Of a DNA stretch of 64,000 bases, positions 36,577 through 43,857 are shown piece by piece; position 1 is the first letter of the stretch, and each line of letters starts with the position of its first letter. The notes beneath the pieces were generated by a model. That model was given only the letters and a program-made list of their open reading frames with translations, was not told the origin of the DNA and searched no databases. Source of the DNA: Alkaliphilus flagellatus (lineage in GTDB: Bacteria > Bacillota > Clostridia > Peptostreptococcales > Natronincolaceae). A program made the translations under genes and the position numbers. The stretch spans positions 1-64,000 of the forward strand of contig NZ_JAHLQK010000006.1 in assembly GCF_018919215.1 (NCBI RefSeq), in the 5' to 3' direction.

Positions 36577-36606
36577 AAGTCGCATCATCTTTGTAATACG
36601 TAATAG
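36577..36606 (+). repeat. Array spacer motif copy 5 (diverged)
   Basis: AAGTCGCATCATCTTTG followed by TAATACGTAATAG. It keeps the left half and the ACGTAA core but has lost the T-run. Confidence 0.5.
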
Positions 36607-36648
36607 ATGAAAATAGCGTAATAAAAAATATTCACAAGGAGAGGGAGA

Positions 36649-37230
36649 ATGAGAAATAAAAAATTCAGAAAAGCTTATATTTTAGGATTAATAGGTATGC
36701 TAGTTATTATATTAACTTTTATATTTTTTAATATTAATAAAAATAGTGAATATTTGAACCCTATACGAAAAATGTATGGTACGGTTGAAGATCATGAACT
36801 TATTTCAATTAAAGAAACAAAAAATGGAATTATGGTATATTCAGTAGGTAAAGTAAATAATGGGATAAACAATATGTATCTCGTTAATAAGGTAAAAAAG
36901 TCATTTATAAGCTACAAATGGATGGGTGGCGGAGGACATGTTAACCGAGACCTTCATCAGCATAGAGATTTTATTTTCTCTGCACAGCTATTGAATGAAA
37001 GCCAGAATGTAAATCCAACATTATTTGGTGTTTTTTCAGATGAAAATATTAGCCAAATAACTGTTAGAACTACGAATGGGTCATATAATGCTGTTATTTA
37101 TGATGGAAAAAATAGAGATGAAAAATTTTATGTTATTTCATTTGAACAAAATGTTATGGATGAAAGATATTTTATGTTTACAGTTTCATATATAAATGGT
37201 GAAAGGTTAAATTTTTTTCATTCAAGGTGA
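36649..37230 (+). CDS. Membrane-anchored hypothetical protein
   Basis: 193 aa with one N-terminal helix (about 10-28) and an extracytoplasmic domain. Visible features are GTVEDHELISIKETKNG, KWMGGGGHVNRDLHQHRDF and ITVRTTNGSYNAVIYDGKN. I do not recognise the family. Ribosome binding site GGAGAGGG. About 140 bases of non-coding DNA precede the next spacer copy. Confidence 0.62.
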   Translation: MRNKKFRKAYILGLIGMLVIILTFIFFNINKNSEYLNPIRKMYGTVEDHELISIKETKNGIMVYSVGKVNNGINNMYLVNKVKKSFISYKWMGGGGHVNRDLHQHRDFIFSAQLLNESQNVNPTLFGVFSDENISQITVRTTNGSYNAVIYDGKNRDEKFYVISFEQNVMDERYFMFTVSYINGERLNFFHSR

Positions 37231-37371
37231 AGAAATAAATAAGTTTCAAGAAGGTACTTGGTGTTATTTCTATGAAGAAGATATAGAATAATTAGTTAAA
37301 AAAATAAAGAAATAAATGAATATAAATTTTTAGTGATATGTAAATCGAAATTTTATATTTGTTTGGCCTAA

Positions 37372-37390
37372 TCTTTTTTACACGTAACAG
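37372..37390 (+). repeat. Array spacer motif copy 6
   Basis: TTTTTTACACGTAACAG at 37374-37390, followed by TAGAATGTTATGAAT. Confidence 0.65.
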
Positions 37391-37432
37391 TAGAATGTTA
37401 TGAATAAAATTTATAATATTAGAGGAATATTA

Positions 37433-37792
37433 ATGCCCTGCAGACATGAATTTGGAATAATAGATTGTTTGGAAGAATATGACGAGGATAAGTATGAACC
37501 TGAAAAATACAATTGTGTTTCTGTGGACGATGATTTTCTAGGCGAAATATACCACGCACGATTTAAAAATAAAATAAAAAAACTTGAAACATTTGCACAT
37601 AATACAAATAGACCCTTTAAAGACCTTGCTTATTACGGAATAACTTTAATACCACCAAAATTCCTTAAATATTTTTTAGATATAATTGTTGAGGAGAATG
37701 TAAAGCATAAATCAAAAGAGCTAGAAATGTTAATTGAGAAAATATCTACTGCAATTAAAGAAAATAAATGGATGATTCATTACGGAATTTAA
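37433..37792 (+). CDS. Hypothetical protein with a PCRHEFG start
   Basis: 119 aa from the ATG at 37433, which has AGAGG seven bases upstream; an in-frame ATG at 37400 would add 11 residues. It begins MPCRHEFGIIDCLEEYDED and continues with VSVDDDFLGEIYH, ending in a helical, Lys-rich region. Soluble. The family is not recognised. It is flanked by spacer copies on both sides. Confidence 0.6.
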   Translation: MPCRHEFGIIDCLEEYDEDKYEPEKYNCVSVDDDFLGEIYHARFKNKIKKLETFAHNTNRPFKDLAYYGITLIPPKFLKYFLDIIVEENVKHKSKELEMLIEKISTAIKENKWMIHYGI

Positions 37793-37832
37793 ATATTATT
37801 TCTTGTAGATTATAAGATTGTGCTTTGCCTTC

Positions 37833-37849
37833 TTTATAAGGTGCAACAG
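37833..37849 (+). repeat. Array spacer motif copy 7
   Basis: TTTATAAGGTGCAACAG, followed by TTATATATTGTGAAG, which parallels copies 1 and 9. Confidence 0.55.
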
Positions 37850-37886
37850 TTATATATTGTGAAGTGAAGTAAAGGAGGTAAGTATA

Positions 37887-38219
37887 GTGCATCATTATCT
37901 GAATAGAAAAGTTAAGGTTATTGTTGATAGACCATTAGGCACAATGCATCCAGAACACGAAATTTTTTATCCTTTAAATTACGGATATATTCCCAACACT
38001 ATAGCTGGGGATGGAAAAGAGGTAGATGTTTATATTATAGGAGAGTTTCAACCATTGAGGGAGTATGAGGGTATTGTGATAGCGTTAATACGTAGGTATA
38101 ATGATGTTGAAGATAAACTGGTAGTATCAAAATATACATCTAAGTACAGCAAGGAACAAATTGAAGCGTTGGTAGAGTTCCAGGAAAGATTTTTTGATTC
38201 AGAGATTATAATGGATTGA
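37887..38219 (+). CDS. Miniature inorganic pyrophosphatase-like protein
   Basis: 110 aa, GTG start with AAAGGAGG eight bases before. It shows the family I pyrophosphatase region YPLNYGYIPNTIAGDGKEVD. The Prosite-type triad D-x-D-x-x-D reads D-G-K-E-V-D, so the middle metal-binding Asp is Lys. It is also much shorter than normal enzymes (about 170-220 aa). Activity on pyrophosphate is therefore doubtful. It may be a specialised or inactive derivative. Confidence 0.7.
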   Translation: MHHYLNRKVKVIVDRPLGTMHPEHEIFYPLNYGYIPNTIAGDGKEVDVYIIGEFQPLREYEGIVIALIRRYNDVEDKLVVSKYTSKYSKEQIEALVEFQERFFDSEIIMD

Positions 38220-38228
38220 TACATAATA

Positions 38229-38325
38229 TTCTTATTAGACGTAATAACTACAAAACCGAATAATTATTTAAAATACCATATTATTCAAAATTCCAAAATT
38301 GAATATTACAGTATTTTTATGTCGT
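38229..38325 (+). repeat. Spacer with terminator hairpin (module T), copy A
   Basis: CTTATTAGACGTAATAAC at 38231-38248, then ACCGAATAATTATTT and an imperfect hairpin ATACCATA...TACAGTAT ending in T residues. Related copies are at 39939-40029 and, inverted, at 43415-43503. Confidence 0.7.
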
Positions 38326-38344
38326 AATCCAAGGTAAATGCCTG

Positions 38345-38433
38345 AAGTAAAATAGAAATTTGATATAACAATATAGAAAATATGGTATAATCTTCTTGTT
38401 AGTTAAGTTGCGTTAGATGAAAAATATGAATTA
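38345..38433 (+). promoter_or_regulatory. Array promoter module, internal copy
   Basis: Extended -10 TGGTATAAT at 38383-38391, followed by AGTTAAGTTGCGTTAGATG. About 92% identical over 89 bases to 33179-33267. It restarts transcription after module T copy A. Confidence 0.65.
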
Positions 38434-38448
38434 TTGTAGGGGGATTAG

Positions 38449-38775
38449 ATGAGATATATTTATTTATTTGCTTTTTTAATATTTTGGACAGTGATAGAAA
38501 AGATCATTATTAACAAGTTCAATATTAAAAAGAAAGAATGGCGATACAAACATGTTAATGAAATCCATAAATGGTTAGAAGTATTACTTATTATAGGAAT
38601 ATTATTAATGTTTTTTGTTGATGCGTATTATTCTCTTGTAGGGTTAACTGTACTACTTGGTTTTAGCGCTTTTATGGAATGGAAGTTTGAAAAAGAGTCA
38701 AAAACATATATACTAAATATCTTAAATGGTAGTGTATGTATATTGTTTTTAATAATATTAAAACCATTTTTATAG
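38449..38775 (+). CDS. DUF4181-like membrane protein
   Basis: 108 aa with four hydrophobic segments. It has the ERKF-like EKIIINKFNIKKKEWRYKHVNEIHKW pattern near residues 17-42 (partly quoted, position given) that marks DUF4181 proteins of Firmicutes. Function unknown. Ribosome binding site GGGGG directly after the internal promoter module. Confidence 0.72.
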   Translation: MRYIYLFAFLIFWTVIEKIIINKFNIKKKEWRYKHVNEIHKWLEVLLIIGILLMFFVDAYYSLVGLTVLLGFSAFMEWKFEKESKTYILNILNGSVCILFLIILKPFL

Positions 38776-38838
38776 ATAAATTTATATTGTATAACTCTAC
38801 TAAGTTAAGATATAAAGAATTAGTTATTGTGTAGTATC

Positions 38839-38855
38839 TTTTTTAGACACAACAG
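38839..38855 (+). repeat. Array spacer motif copy 9
   Basis: TTTTTTAGACACAACAG, followed by TATTAAATTGCGAAG, in which CAA and TTG can pair. (Copy 8 is part of module T at 38229.). Confidence 0.7.
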
Positions 38856-38911
38856 TATTAAATTGCGAAGAAAGATTAATTATATATTGTAAAAAAATAT
38901 TTAAAAACCTC

Positions 38912-38940
38912 TTGACCTTAACGTCGCGGAATACTCTAAT
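38912..38940 (+). promoter_or_regulatory. MerR-type promoter region
   Basis: TTGACC (38912-38917), 17 bases, TCTAAT (38935-38940), with an AACGTCGCGG core between the boxes. It resembles MerR-family promoters, though these usually have a 19-base spacer and a clearer dyad. It probably serves autoregulation of the gene at 38968. Confidence 0.5.
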
Positions 38941-38967
38941 ATTGATTTCAGAGAGGAGAGGTGCAAA

Positions 38968-39888
38968 ATGCTTAGGATAGGTGAAATTGCAAAAAAATTT
39001 GATATTTCAAATCGAACCCTGCGTTACTGGGAAGAAGAAGGAATAATAAGCAGTATAAGAACTGAAAATGGTTATAGATTCTATGACGATGAGAATGCAG
39101 TCCGTATTAAACAAATTATCTTGTTAAGAAAACTCAGAATGCCAATAGCAGATATTGAACGGGTCTTTATTTCAGATGGCTATGATATAGCTATAGATGC
39201 ATTGACTAGTCATCTTGAAAAATTAAAGCAAGAAGCCATCGTTATAACTTCGCTGAGTACAGTACTTGAGAAACTTATTAGGCAGATAAAGGCAGGTAAG
39301 AATTTGAATCAGGTTTTTTTGTACCTTGAAAAACAGTCTAAAACCATCGATTCTGAGATTGAAAAAGCACTTCAAATTGTGCTCTCTGAAAGGAAAAATA
39401 ATATGTCAGTAAATCAGTTAAGTGATGTAAGAATCGTAAGGCTTCCTGGAATGACAATCGCATCGTACCGTGCCGAGAGTGAAACGCCGGAAAAGGACTG
39501 CTCCAATGTGATGAACAAGTTTATTTTAGAAAATTCATTGCATAAGAAAAGTGGATTCCGACATTTTGGGTTTAATAATCCAAGCCCGTCTGAAAACAAT
39601 CCTGTTTATGGATATGAAATTTGGGTATCAATACCTGAGGATTTTAATGTTCCTAAGCCTTTAGAAAAAAAGCAATTTGAGGGTGGATTGTACGCATCAA
39701 TAACAACAAAGATGGGAGAGATAGGCGAGCGCTGGCAACAATTATACAGCTGGGTAAAAAACAATGATAAGTATGATGTAGACTTCAGCTTTCAGTGGCT
39801 TGAAGAATGCTCTGACTTTGAAACATTCATATCTAGTGATGAGAGCGCTCAACAATTAGACCTCTTGGAACCGATAAAGCTTAGGTAA
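38968..39888 (+). CDS. MerR family regulator with GyrI-like effector domain
   Basis: 306 aa. The N-terminal winged HTH has LRIGEIAKKFDISNRTLRYW and EEEGIISSIRTENGYRFYD. A coiled coil (about 80-135) follows. The C-terminal part (about 150-306) looks like a GyrI/SOUL-type multidrug-binding domain, with VRLPGMTIASYRAES and GYEIWVSIPEDF. Probably an effector-activated repressor-activator. Its codon use is richer in G+C than its neighbours, which fits separate acquisition. Confidence 0.87.
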   Translation: MLRIGEIAKKFDISNRTLRYWEEEGIISSIRTENGYRFYDDENAVRIKQIILLRKLRMPIADIERVFISDGYDIAIDALTSHLEKLKQEAIVITSLSTVLEKLIRQIKAGKNLNQVFLYLEKQSKTIDSEIEKALQIVLSERKNNMSVNQLSDVRIVRLPGMTIASYRAESETPEKDCSNVMNKFILENSLHKKSGFRHFGFNNPSPSENNPVYGYEIWVSIPEDFNVPKPLEKKQFEGGLYASITTKMGEIGERWQQLYSWVKNNDKYDVDFSFQWLEECSDFETFISSDESAQQLDLLEPIKLR

Positions 39889-39938
39889 GGGTAATATCAC
39901 AGTATAAGCATGATCTACAGTAAACTTATTACGCAATT

Positions 39939-40029
39939 TTCTTATTAGACGTAATAACTATAAAACCGAATAGTTTATTAAGATACCGTATTATTCAGAA
40001 ATGGATTTTACGGTATTTTTATGTTACAT
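39939..40029 (+). repeat. Spacer with terminator hairpin (module T), copy B
   Basis: CTTATTAGACGTAATAAC, ACCGAATAGTTTATT, then the hairpin ATACCGTA (39983-39990)/TACGGTAT (40009-40016) with five T. It serves as the terminator of the MerR gene. Closely matches the inverted copy C. Confidence 0.75.
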
Positions 40030-40221
40030 AACAAGTAGTATCTGCAACTAATGAAGACAATACGATATAACTATTAAAGTTTAAAGTCAGGATGATGTTT
40101 TTTGAAAATTGAATAATATGGTATTAAAGAATTATGAATTTGATATAATTTTCTTATTGAATAAATCTGATTAGTAGGATAAGGTGAAATAAGGATTATC
40201 TGCATAACAGGAGGTAATATT

Positions 40222-40881
40222 TTGAAAGAAATTTTAGTTAAATGTCGACAAGGTTCATTAGAGAAAAATTTAAAATCTGATATAACAAATACTATTTTAA
40301 TTATATTAACAGGAAGTGTACTTGGAGTATTTTCAAAACTCCTTGATAATATGTCTTTAAATGATGCTATTGGATGGCATAGATTGCTTGGGGATTTAGA
40401 CTTGAGCAATGTTTTTTCGAGACTATCTGTTTGGGTACTATTTGCAGTAATTATTGCAGTCTTAAGCAAACGACCATTAAGAGCAAGTGTAAATGTGTTC
40501 GGATTTTTCATTGGGATGCTTATAGGATATTACACGATTACCATATCTATGTCGGGCTTTTTTCCAAAGACATATATGATAGCATGGGGTGTTATAACTT
40601 TATTTACACCTGTCCTTGCTTTTTTTGCTTGGTATTCAAAAGGTCATGGATGGTTAGCAATCGTATTATCATCAGTAATAATTGGTTTTTTCTTCACACA
40701 AGCATTTTCCTTTGGTATGTATTATATAGATATTTCTTATTATGATGGATTGATTTGCTTATTATTAGTAATAGTTTTATTATATAGAGATAAAAACCAA
40801 TTGATTCTCTCTTTGATAGGAGCATTAATTGCTGCTCCATTAATTAAAAATTATTTGCCCTATATTTTTGGTGGATTATAA
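40222..40881 (+). CDS. DUF6518-like multi-helix membrane protein
   Basis: 219 aa with about seven hydrophobic helices, for example IILTGSVLGVFSKLLDNMSL and VLFAVIIAVLSKRPLRASVN. The internal GWHRLLGDLDLSNVFSRLSVW and PVLAFFAWYSKGHGWLA are typical of this clostridial DUF. TTG start at 40222 with GGAGG eight bases upstream. Function unknown. Last plus-strand gene before the right 90-bp repeat. Confidence 0.7.
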   Translation: MKEILVKCRQGSLEKNLKSDITNTILIILTGSVLGVFSKLLDNMSLNDAIGWHRLLGDLDLSNVFSRLSVWVLFAVIIAVLSKRPLRASVNVFGFFIGMLIGYYTITISMSGFFPKTYMIAWGVITLFTPVLAFFAWYSKGHGWLAIVLSSVIIGFFFTQAFSFGMYYIDISYYDGLICLLLVIVLLYRDKNQLILSLIGALIAAPLIKNYLPYIFGGL

Positions 40882-40888
40882 ACAAAAT

Positions 40889-40944
40889 GGAAGTAATCTA
40901 CATTTGTATTCAAGACGCATTCTTTACAAATTGCGATAACTAAA
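40889..40944 (+). repeat. Second intergenic motif (type b), copy 1
   Basis: AATCTACATTTGTATTCAAG then ACGCATTCTTTACAAATTGC. It aligns with 43229-43285 (AATCTGCATTTGCATTTAAG, ACGCA...AATTTGCAGTAA). It shares the AAGACGCA core with the spacer family. Confidence 0.55.
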
Positions 40945-40950
40945 GATAAC

Positions 40951-41040
40951 TAAATAAGGTAGTCTAATTAGACTACCTTATTTAGTTGTATAAAATCAAC
41001 AATTAAGTTTAACAGAGCCAAAAACAAAAAGTCCCTAAGG
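40951..41040 (+). repeat. 90-bp perfect direct repeat, right copy
   Basis: Identical to 33033-33122, including the 34-base palindrome. It lies between the convergent genes 40222 and 41068 and may end both transcripts. Confidence 0.9.
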
Positions 41041-41067
41041 ATTTCAGGTATTTTACACAGACTAAAC

Positions 41068-41502
41068 TTATAACTTATTTATACTAACAAAGTTATCATA
41101 TGCTAGTTGTTGAAGTGTTTTGTATAATGGTTGGATAGAATATTTTTTAGGAAATTCTAATTTTATGCTTTCTGTAGAAATATTGTTTGCTCTTAAATTT
41201 AGAGTAGTTATGTAAGTAATAGATATCTCACTATCATCCATTCCAAATCCAGCTGTTTCTGCTGTTACAGATATAACACTTTCAAGATTTATAGATTTAA
41301 CTCTCATTTTAGTACCGGTAGCTCCTTGTTTATCAAAAAATAGAAGATGCTTATCTGTAAAAATAAAAACATCCCTAACGAGCTTATAGCCAATTGTTAT
41401 TGATTCATTTTCCATTAAATATTCTCCAAACTCTTTGGCTAACTGATCGATTGACACCTCATTTAAATTACCCAATAATCCATTCATTACATCTTTATTC
41501 AT
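41068..41502 (-). CDS. PH domain-containing protein (YdjZ/bPH type)
   Basis: 144 aa, cytoplasmic. The bacterial pleckstrin-like fold is suggested by IGYKLVRDVFIFTDKHLLFFD, GATGTKMRVKSINLESVISV and a long C-terminal helix. This matches the small PH-domain proteins (former DUF1696) found singly in many Firmicutes. Function unknown. It is the only minus-strand gene in the left part of the island. ATG at 41502 after AAAGG. Confidence 0.8.
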   Translation of the reverse strand: MNKDVMNGLLGNLNEVSIDQLAKEFGEYLMENESITIGYKLVRDVFIFTDKHLLFFDKQGATGTKMRVKSINLESVISVTAETAGFGMDDSEISITYITTLNLRANNISTESIKLEFPKKYSIQPLYKTLQQLAYDNFVSINKL

Positions 41503-41690
41503 TAAACCTTTTAATGCTATTTTAATTCTTCCTTTGCAATTGGTACATTAGTACTAGCTACATTATATAGGTAGAATTGAAAAAATATCGAAACTTGTTT
41601 AGAAAGTAAATATTTACACTAGAAATAAAGGCTGTTTTCCTAAATATTGTTGTTTTTAGTAAAGATAAAAATTCTCTTTAAAAAATAAAA
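41503..41690. other. Intergenic region between divergent PH-domain and regulator genes
   Basis: AT-rich and without an ORF I can support. It must hold the promoter of the PH-domain gene on the minus strand, which I could not place with confidence. Confidence 0.35.
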
Positions 41691-41754
41691 TGTAAAAGAT
41701 GTTTGACAAAAAATGAATGCGATTGTATACTGTAATTGTAAAAGATGTTTTACA
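41691..41754 (+). promoter_or_regulatory. Promoter with two operator copies
   Basis: Perfectly spaced promoter TTGACA (41703-41708), 17 bases, TATACT (41726-41731). Two 18-base dyads flank it: TGTAAAAGATGTTTGACA (41691-41708), whose right half is the -35 box, and TGTAAAAGATGTTTTACA (41737-41754), a perfect TGTAAAA-N4-TTTTACA palindrome at the start site. It very probably binds the XRE protein encoded at 42065. Confidence 0.8.
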
Positions 41755-41772
41755 TTATAAGGAGGTGTTTTT

Positions 41773-42087
41773 ATGGATTGGTTTCTCATAATATTTTCAG
41801 GCATTATTCTATGTCTGTTAATAACAATTGGATTACTGATACTATCTTTATCTAAACAAGGAGATGAAAGGAACAGTTTTATCAAATCAAAGTCAATGTC
41901 TCAAACGTTCCTAATTATGGTGGGTTTCTTAATAATAAAGATTGGCGAATCTTTATATGTGACATTTGTAAGTGGGGGTAAAGTAGAGGGTATTAATCCG
42001 TTTATTATTTTAGCGGTAATATCTGTCGTATTCCTCATTTCTTTAATACTTAACAAAAAGAAATATGGTGATTGGAGTGCAAAATAG
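41773..42087 (+). CDS. Small three-helix membrane protein paired with an XRE regulator
   Basis: 104 aa with three hydrophobic segments (about 3-25, 44-64 and 74-94). Its stop codon overlaps the start of the downstream XRE regulator by 23 bases, so the two are coupled. Such membrane-protein plus short HTH pairs are common in Firmicutes, but their signal is unknown. Ribosome binding site AAGGAGG. Confidence 0.75.
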   Translation: MDWFLIIFSGIILCLLITIGLLILSLSKQGDERNSFIKSKSMSQTFLIMVGFLIIKIGESLYVTFVSGGKVEGINPFIILAVISVVFLISLILNKKKYGDWSAK

Positions 42088-42277
42088 AATTCAAGAACTA
42101 AGAAAAATAAAGAAGTTGACTCAAGATGAAATTGCTAAACTATGCAATGTTTCGAGACAGACAATTAATGCGATAGAAAATAATAAATACGACCCTTCGT
42201 TATCGCTTGCATTTGATTTAGCGAGAAGTTTAGGTACAACTGTTGATGAGTTGTTCAATGGAGGAAAAACACGATAA
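42065..42277 (+). CDS. XRE family transcriptional regulator
   Basis: 70 aa, a bare helix-turn-helix of the YozG/YgzD type. IQELRKIKKLTQDEIAKLCN, VSRQTINAIENNKYDPSL and LARSLGTTVDELF cover all five helices. The ATG at 42065 or the GTG at 42077 could be the start. It is likely an autorepressor acting at the twin TGTAAAA-N4-TTTTACA sites upstream of the operon. Confidence 0.88.
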   Translation: MVIGVQNRIQELRKIKKLTQDEIAKLCNVSRQTINAIENNKYDPSLSLAFDLARSLGTTVDELFNGGKTR

Positions 42278-42458
42278 TAGGTAGATGTTAAACATCTATT
42301 TGCTTTCGCCACTTAGCAAATAGGAGTCGCTTGTGCAAGATACTAAAAACAATAAGACTAAGTATTACTGGAATATAATTAATAGTAATAAGTAGAATAT
42401 TGTGACTTTAATAAAATTATTTCGCATTAAATTATAAAGATACGAAGGGGCGTTTATT

Positions 42459-42953
42459 GTGAAGTTATTTAACAAAGTTGTGTATTTATGTATGTTTCTA
42501 ATTGCTACATTACTTGTAGGTTGTAATTTAACAGGTACAAAAAATCAATTATCTTCATCAAAACCAAAGGATTTTAATTTTGTCTTTCATTACGGGGTAG
42601 GGGCTAAAAATCAATTAGATACTATTAAAGGATAGTATACTAAAGACATGGTTACAGAGTCATCAATTATTACGAACTTAAAATTATCTGATGAAGAAAT
42701 GAAGAAGATTAATATTTTAGATTATCCTGAAAATTTTAAGCCAAAGAATAATGCAATGCAAACACCATTTTACACATACCATATCAAAATAATTGTAGAT
42801 GGTAGGGAGAAAAGTATATTTTGGGAAGATGGAAATATATCTCAATCAAAAGACTCTATTCAATTAAGGGAATTGTTTAAAAAAATTCAAGAAATAATAG
42901 TTAGTAAGGAAGAATTTAAGAAATTACCTAAAGCAAATGGAGGGTATGATTAA
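42459..42953 (+). pseudogene. Lipoprotein gene interrupted by an in-frame TAG
   Basis: GTG start with AAGGGG upstream and lipobox LLVGC (Cys22). After 58 codons an amber codon (42633-42635) interrupts the frame, and the same frame then runs on for 105 more codons (TKDMVTESSIITNLKLSDEE...). The two parts read as one small surface lipoprotein, so one point mutation is the simplest explanation. The downstream part has its own ATG (42648) but no ribosome binding site. Confidence 0.8.
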
Positions 42954-43008
42954 GTCAAAATATTTAAGATGTGAAGCAAAGATCATATATTAGACGGAAT
43001 GAAAATAT

Positions 43009-43200
43009 ATGACTAATAAAGAAAAAAATAAAATAATTTTCTAAACCATATTAGGAATACTTGCAATAGTGATAGGTGGTTTTTTAGGATTTATTCTTTT
43101 ACAAGGGTTCAATGCGTTTTAAATTATAATATTTGCATTGGTGTGTATAGCTATAGGGTATTTATTTAGTTTTATATCTAAGAAAATTTCTGAAATATAG
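43009..43200 (+). pseudogene. Two-helix membrane protein with two in-frame TAA codons
   Basis: From the ATG at 43009 the frame runs 63 codons to TAG at 43198-43200, with TAA at 43042-43044 and 43120-43122. Between the stops it encodes two membrane helices (ILGILAIVIGGFLGFILLQG and FALVCIAIGYLFSFI) and a Lys-rich tail. A decayed small membrane protein of the array. A spacer-like ATATTAGACGGAATG precedes it (42987-43001). Confidence 0.6.
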
Positions 43201-43228
43201 TAAGGTTTGATGCTGTAAGTAAAGAGAT

Positions 43229-43285
43229 TGGATGCAATCTGCATTTGCATTTAAGACGCAAATTTTATATAATTTGCAGTAATAA
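43229..43285 (+). repeat. Second intergenic motif (type b), copy 2
   Basis: Aligns with 40889-40944 over about 55 bases. It contains TTTGCATTTAAGACGCAAAT and a nearby AATTTGC, which can form ATTTGC/GCAAAT hairpins. Confidence 0.55.
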
Positions 43286-43414
43286 AATAATATAGTGTAA
43301 TTTAGAGGGTAGAGTACTTTGTTAGAATAAGAGCGATGTCCAATATGCGATTCTACCGAATTTAGTTTACATAATCTTTCTAAGATGTAATAATAGATAT
43401 GGTTATTACTTGTA
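43286..43414. other. Intergenic DNA between the two arms of the array
   Basis: No ORF I can support. A diverged spacer-like segment, ATCTTTCTAAGATGTAATAA, lies near 43373-43392. This is where the plus-strand arm ends and the minus-strand arm's terminator module begins. Confidence 0.35.
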
Positions 43415-43503
43415 TTGTGACATAAAAAATACCGTAAAATTCATTTCTGAATAATACGGTATTTAAAATAATTATTCGATTTTATAGTTATTGCGTCTAA
43501 TAT
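43415..43503 (-). repeat. Spacer with terminator hairpin (module T), inverted copy C
   Basis: On the minus strand: ATATTAGACGCAATAAC, TATAAAATCGAATAATTATT, then ATACCGTA (43462-43455)/TACGGTAT (43436-43429) and a T-run. It terminates the minus-strand arm of the array and is the mirror of copy B. Confidence 0.75.
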
Positions 43504-43563
43504 AAAAGATGCGTCTTAATTCTATTGCAGTCTAGATAAAACTAATAATATTTTATGTTATAT

Positions 43564-43770
43564 TTAAAAATCAATTATCACCTTTTTACAGTTGTTACAA
43601 AGATAGGCTTCTGCTTTTGAACCATTCCAACCAAATGGAGCTATCGAAACATCACCGTTTGATACATCAGCTATAAAGAATACTTTCTTTTCATTAATAG
43701 ACCAAAATATTTCTCTTGCACTCTGTATAACTCCTTTATCCATCTCATCTCTGCAGTATGGGCACTCCAT
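43564..43770 (-). CDS. Small zinc-ribbon protein (PF20097-like)
   Basis: 68 aa. Two CxxC pairs, ECPYCRDEM at the N-terminus and LCNNCKKV at the C-terminus, would bind one zinc. The middle has a GVIQSAREIFWS and FGWNGSKAEAYLC pattern typical of these clostridial proteins. Function unknown. Very good ribosome binding site AAAGGAGG. First gene from the right junction with module T. Confidence 0.85.
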   Translation of the reverse strand: MECPYCRDEMDKGVIQSAREIFWSINEKKVFFIADVSNGDVSIAPFGWNGSKAEAYLCNNCKKVIIDF

Positions 43771-43820
43771 TTTATTACCTCCTTTGATAATATAAATGAC
43801 TGCAATTTCATATTTTCCAT

Positions 43821-43836
43821 CTGTTACGTAGAAAAA
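43821..43836 (-). repeat. Array spacer motif, minus strand
   Basis: Minus strand reads TTTTTCTACGTAACAG then ATGGAAAATATGAAATTGC. It sits upstream of the zinc-ribbon gene, in the same place relative to its gene as plus-strand copies. Confidence 0.65.
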
Positions 43837-43857
43837 TATAATATGTAGTTATATCTT

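Noticed and set aside
34030-38855. Firm call of integron attC sites
   Set aside because: The cores resemble R''/R' boxes only with a mismatch. I see no complete attC fold, and there is no integrase in the window. Reported only as cassette-like.
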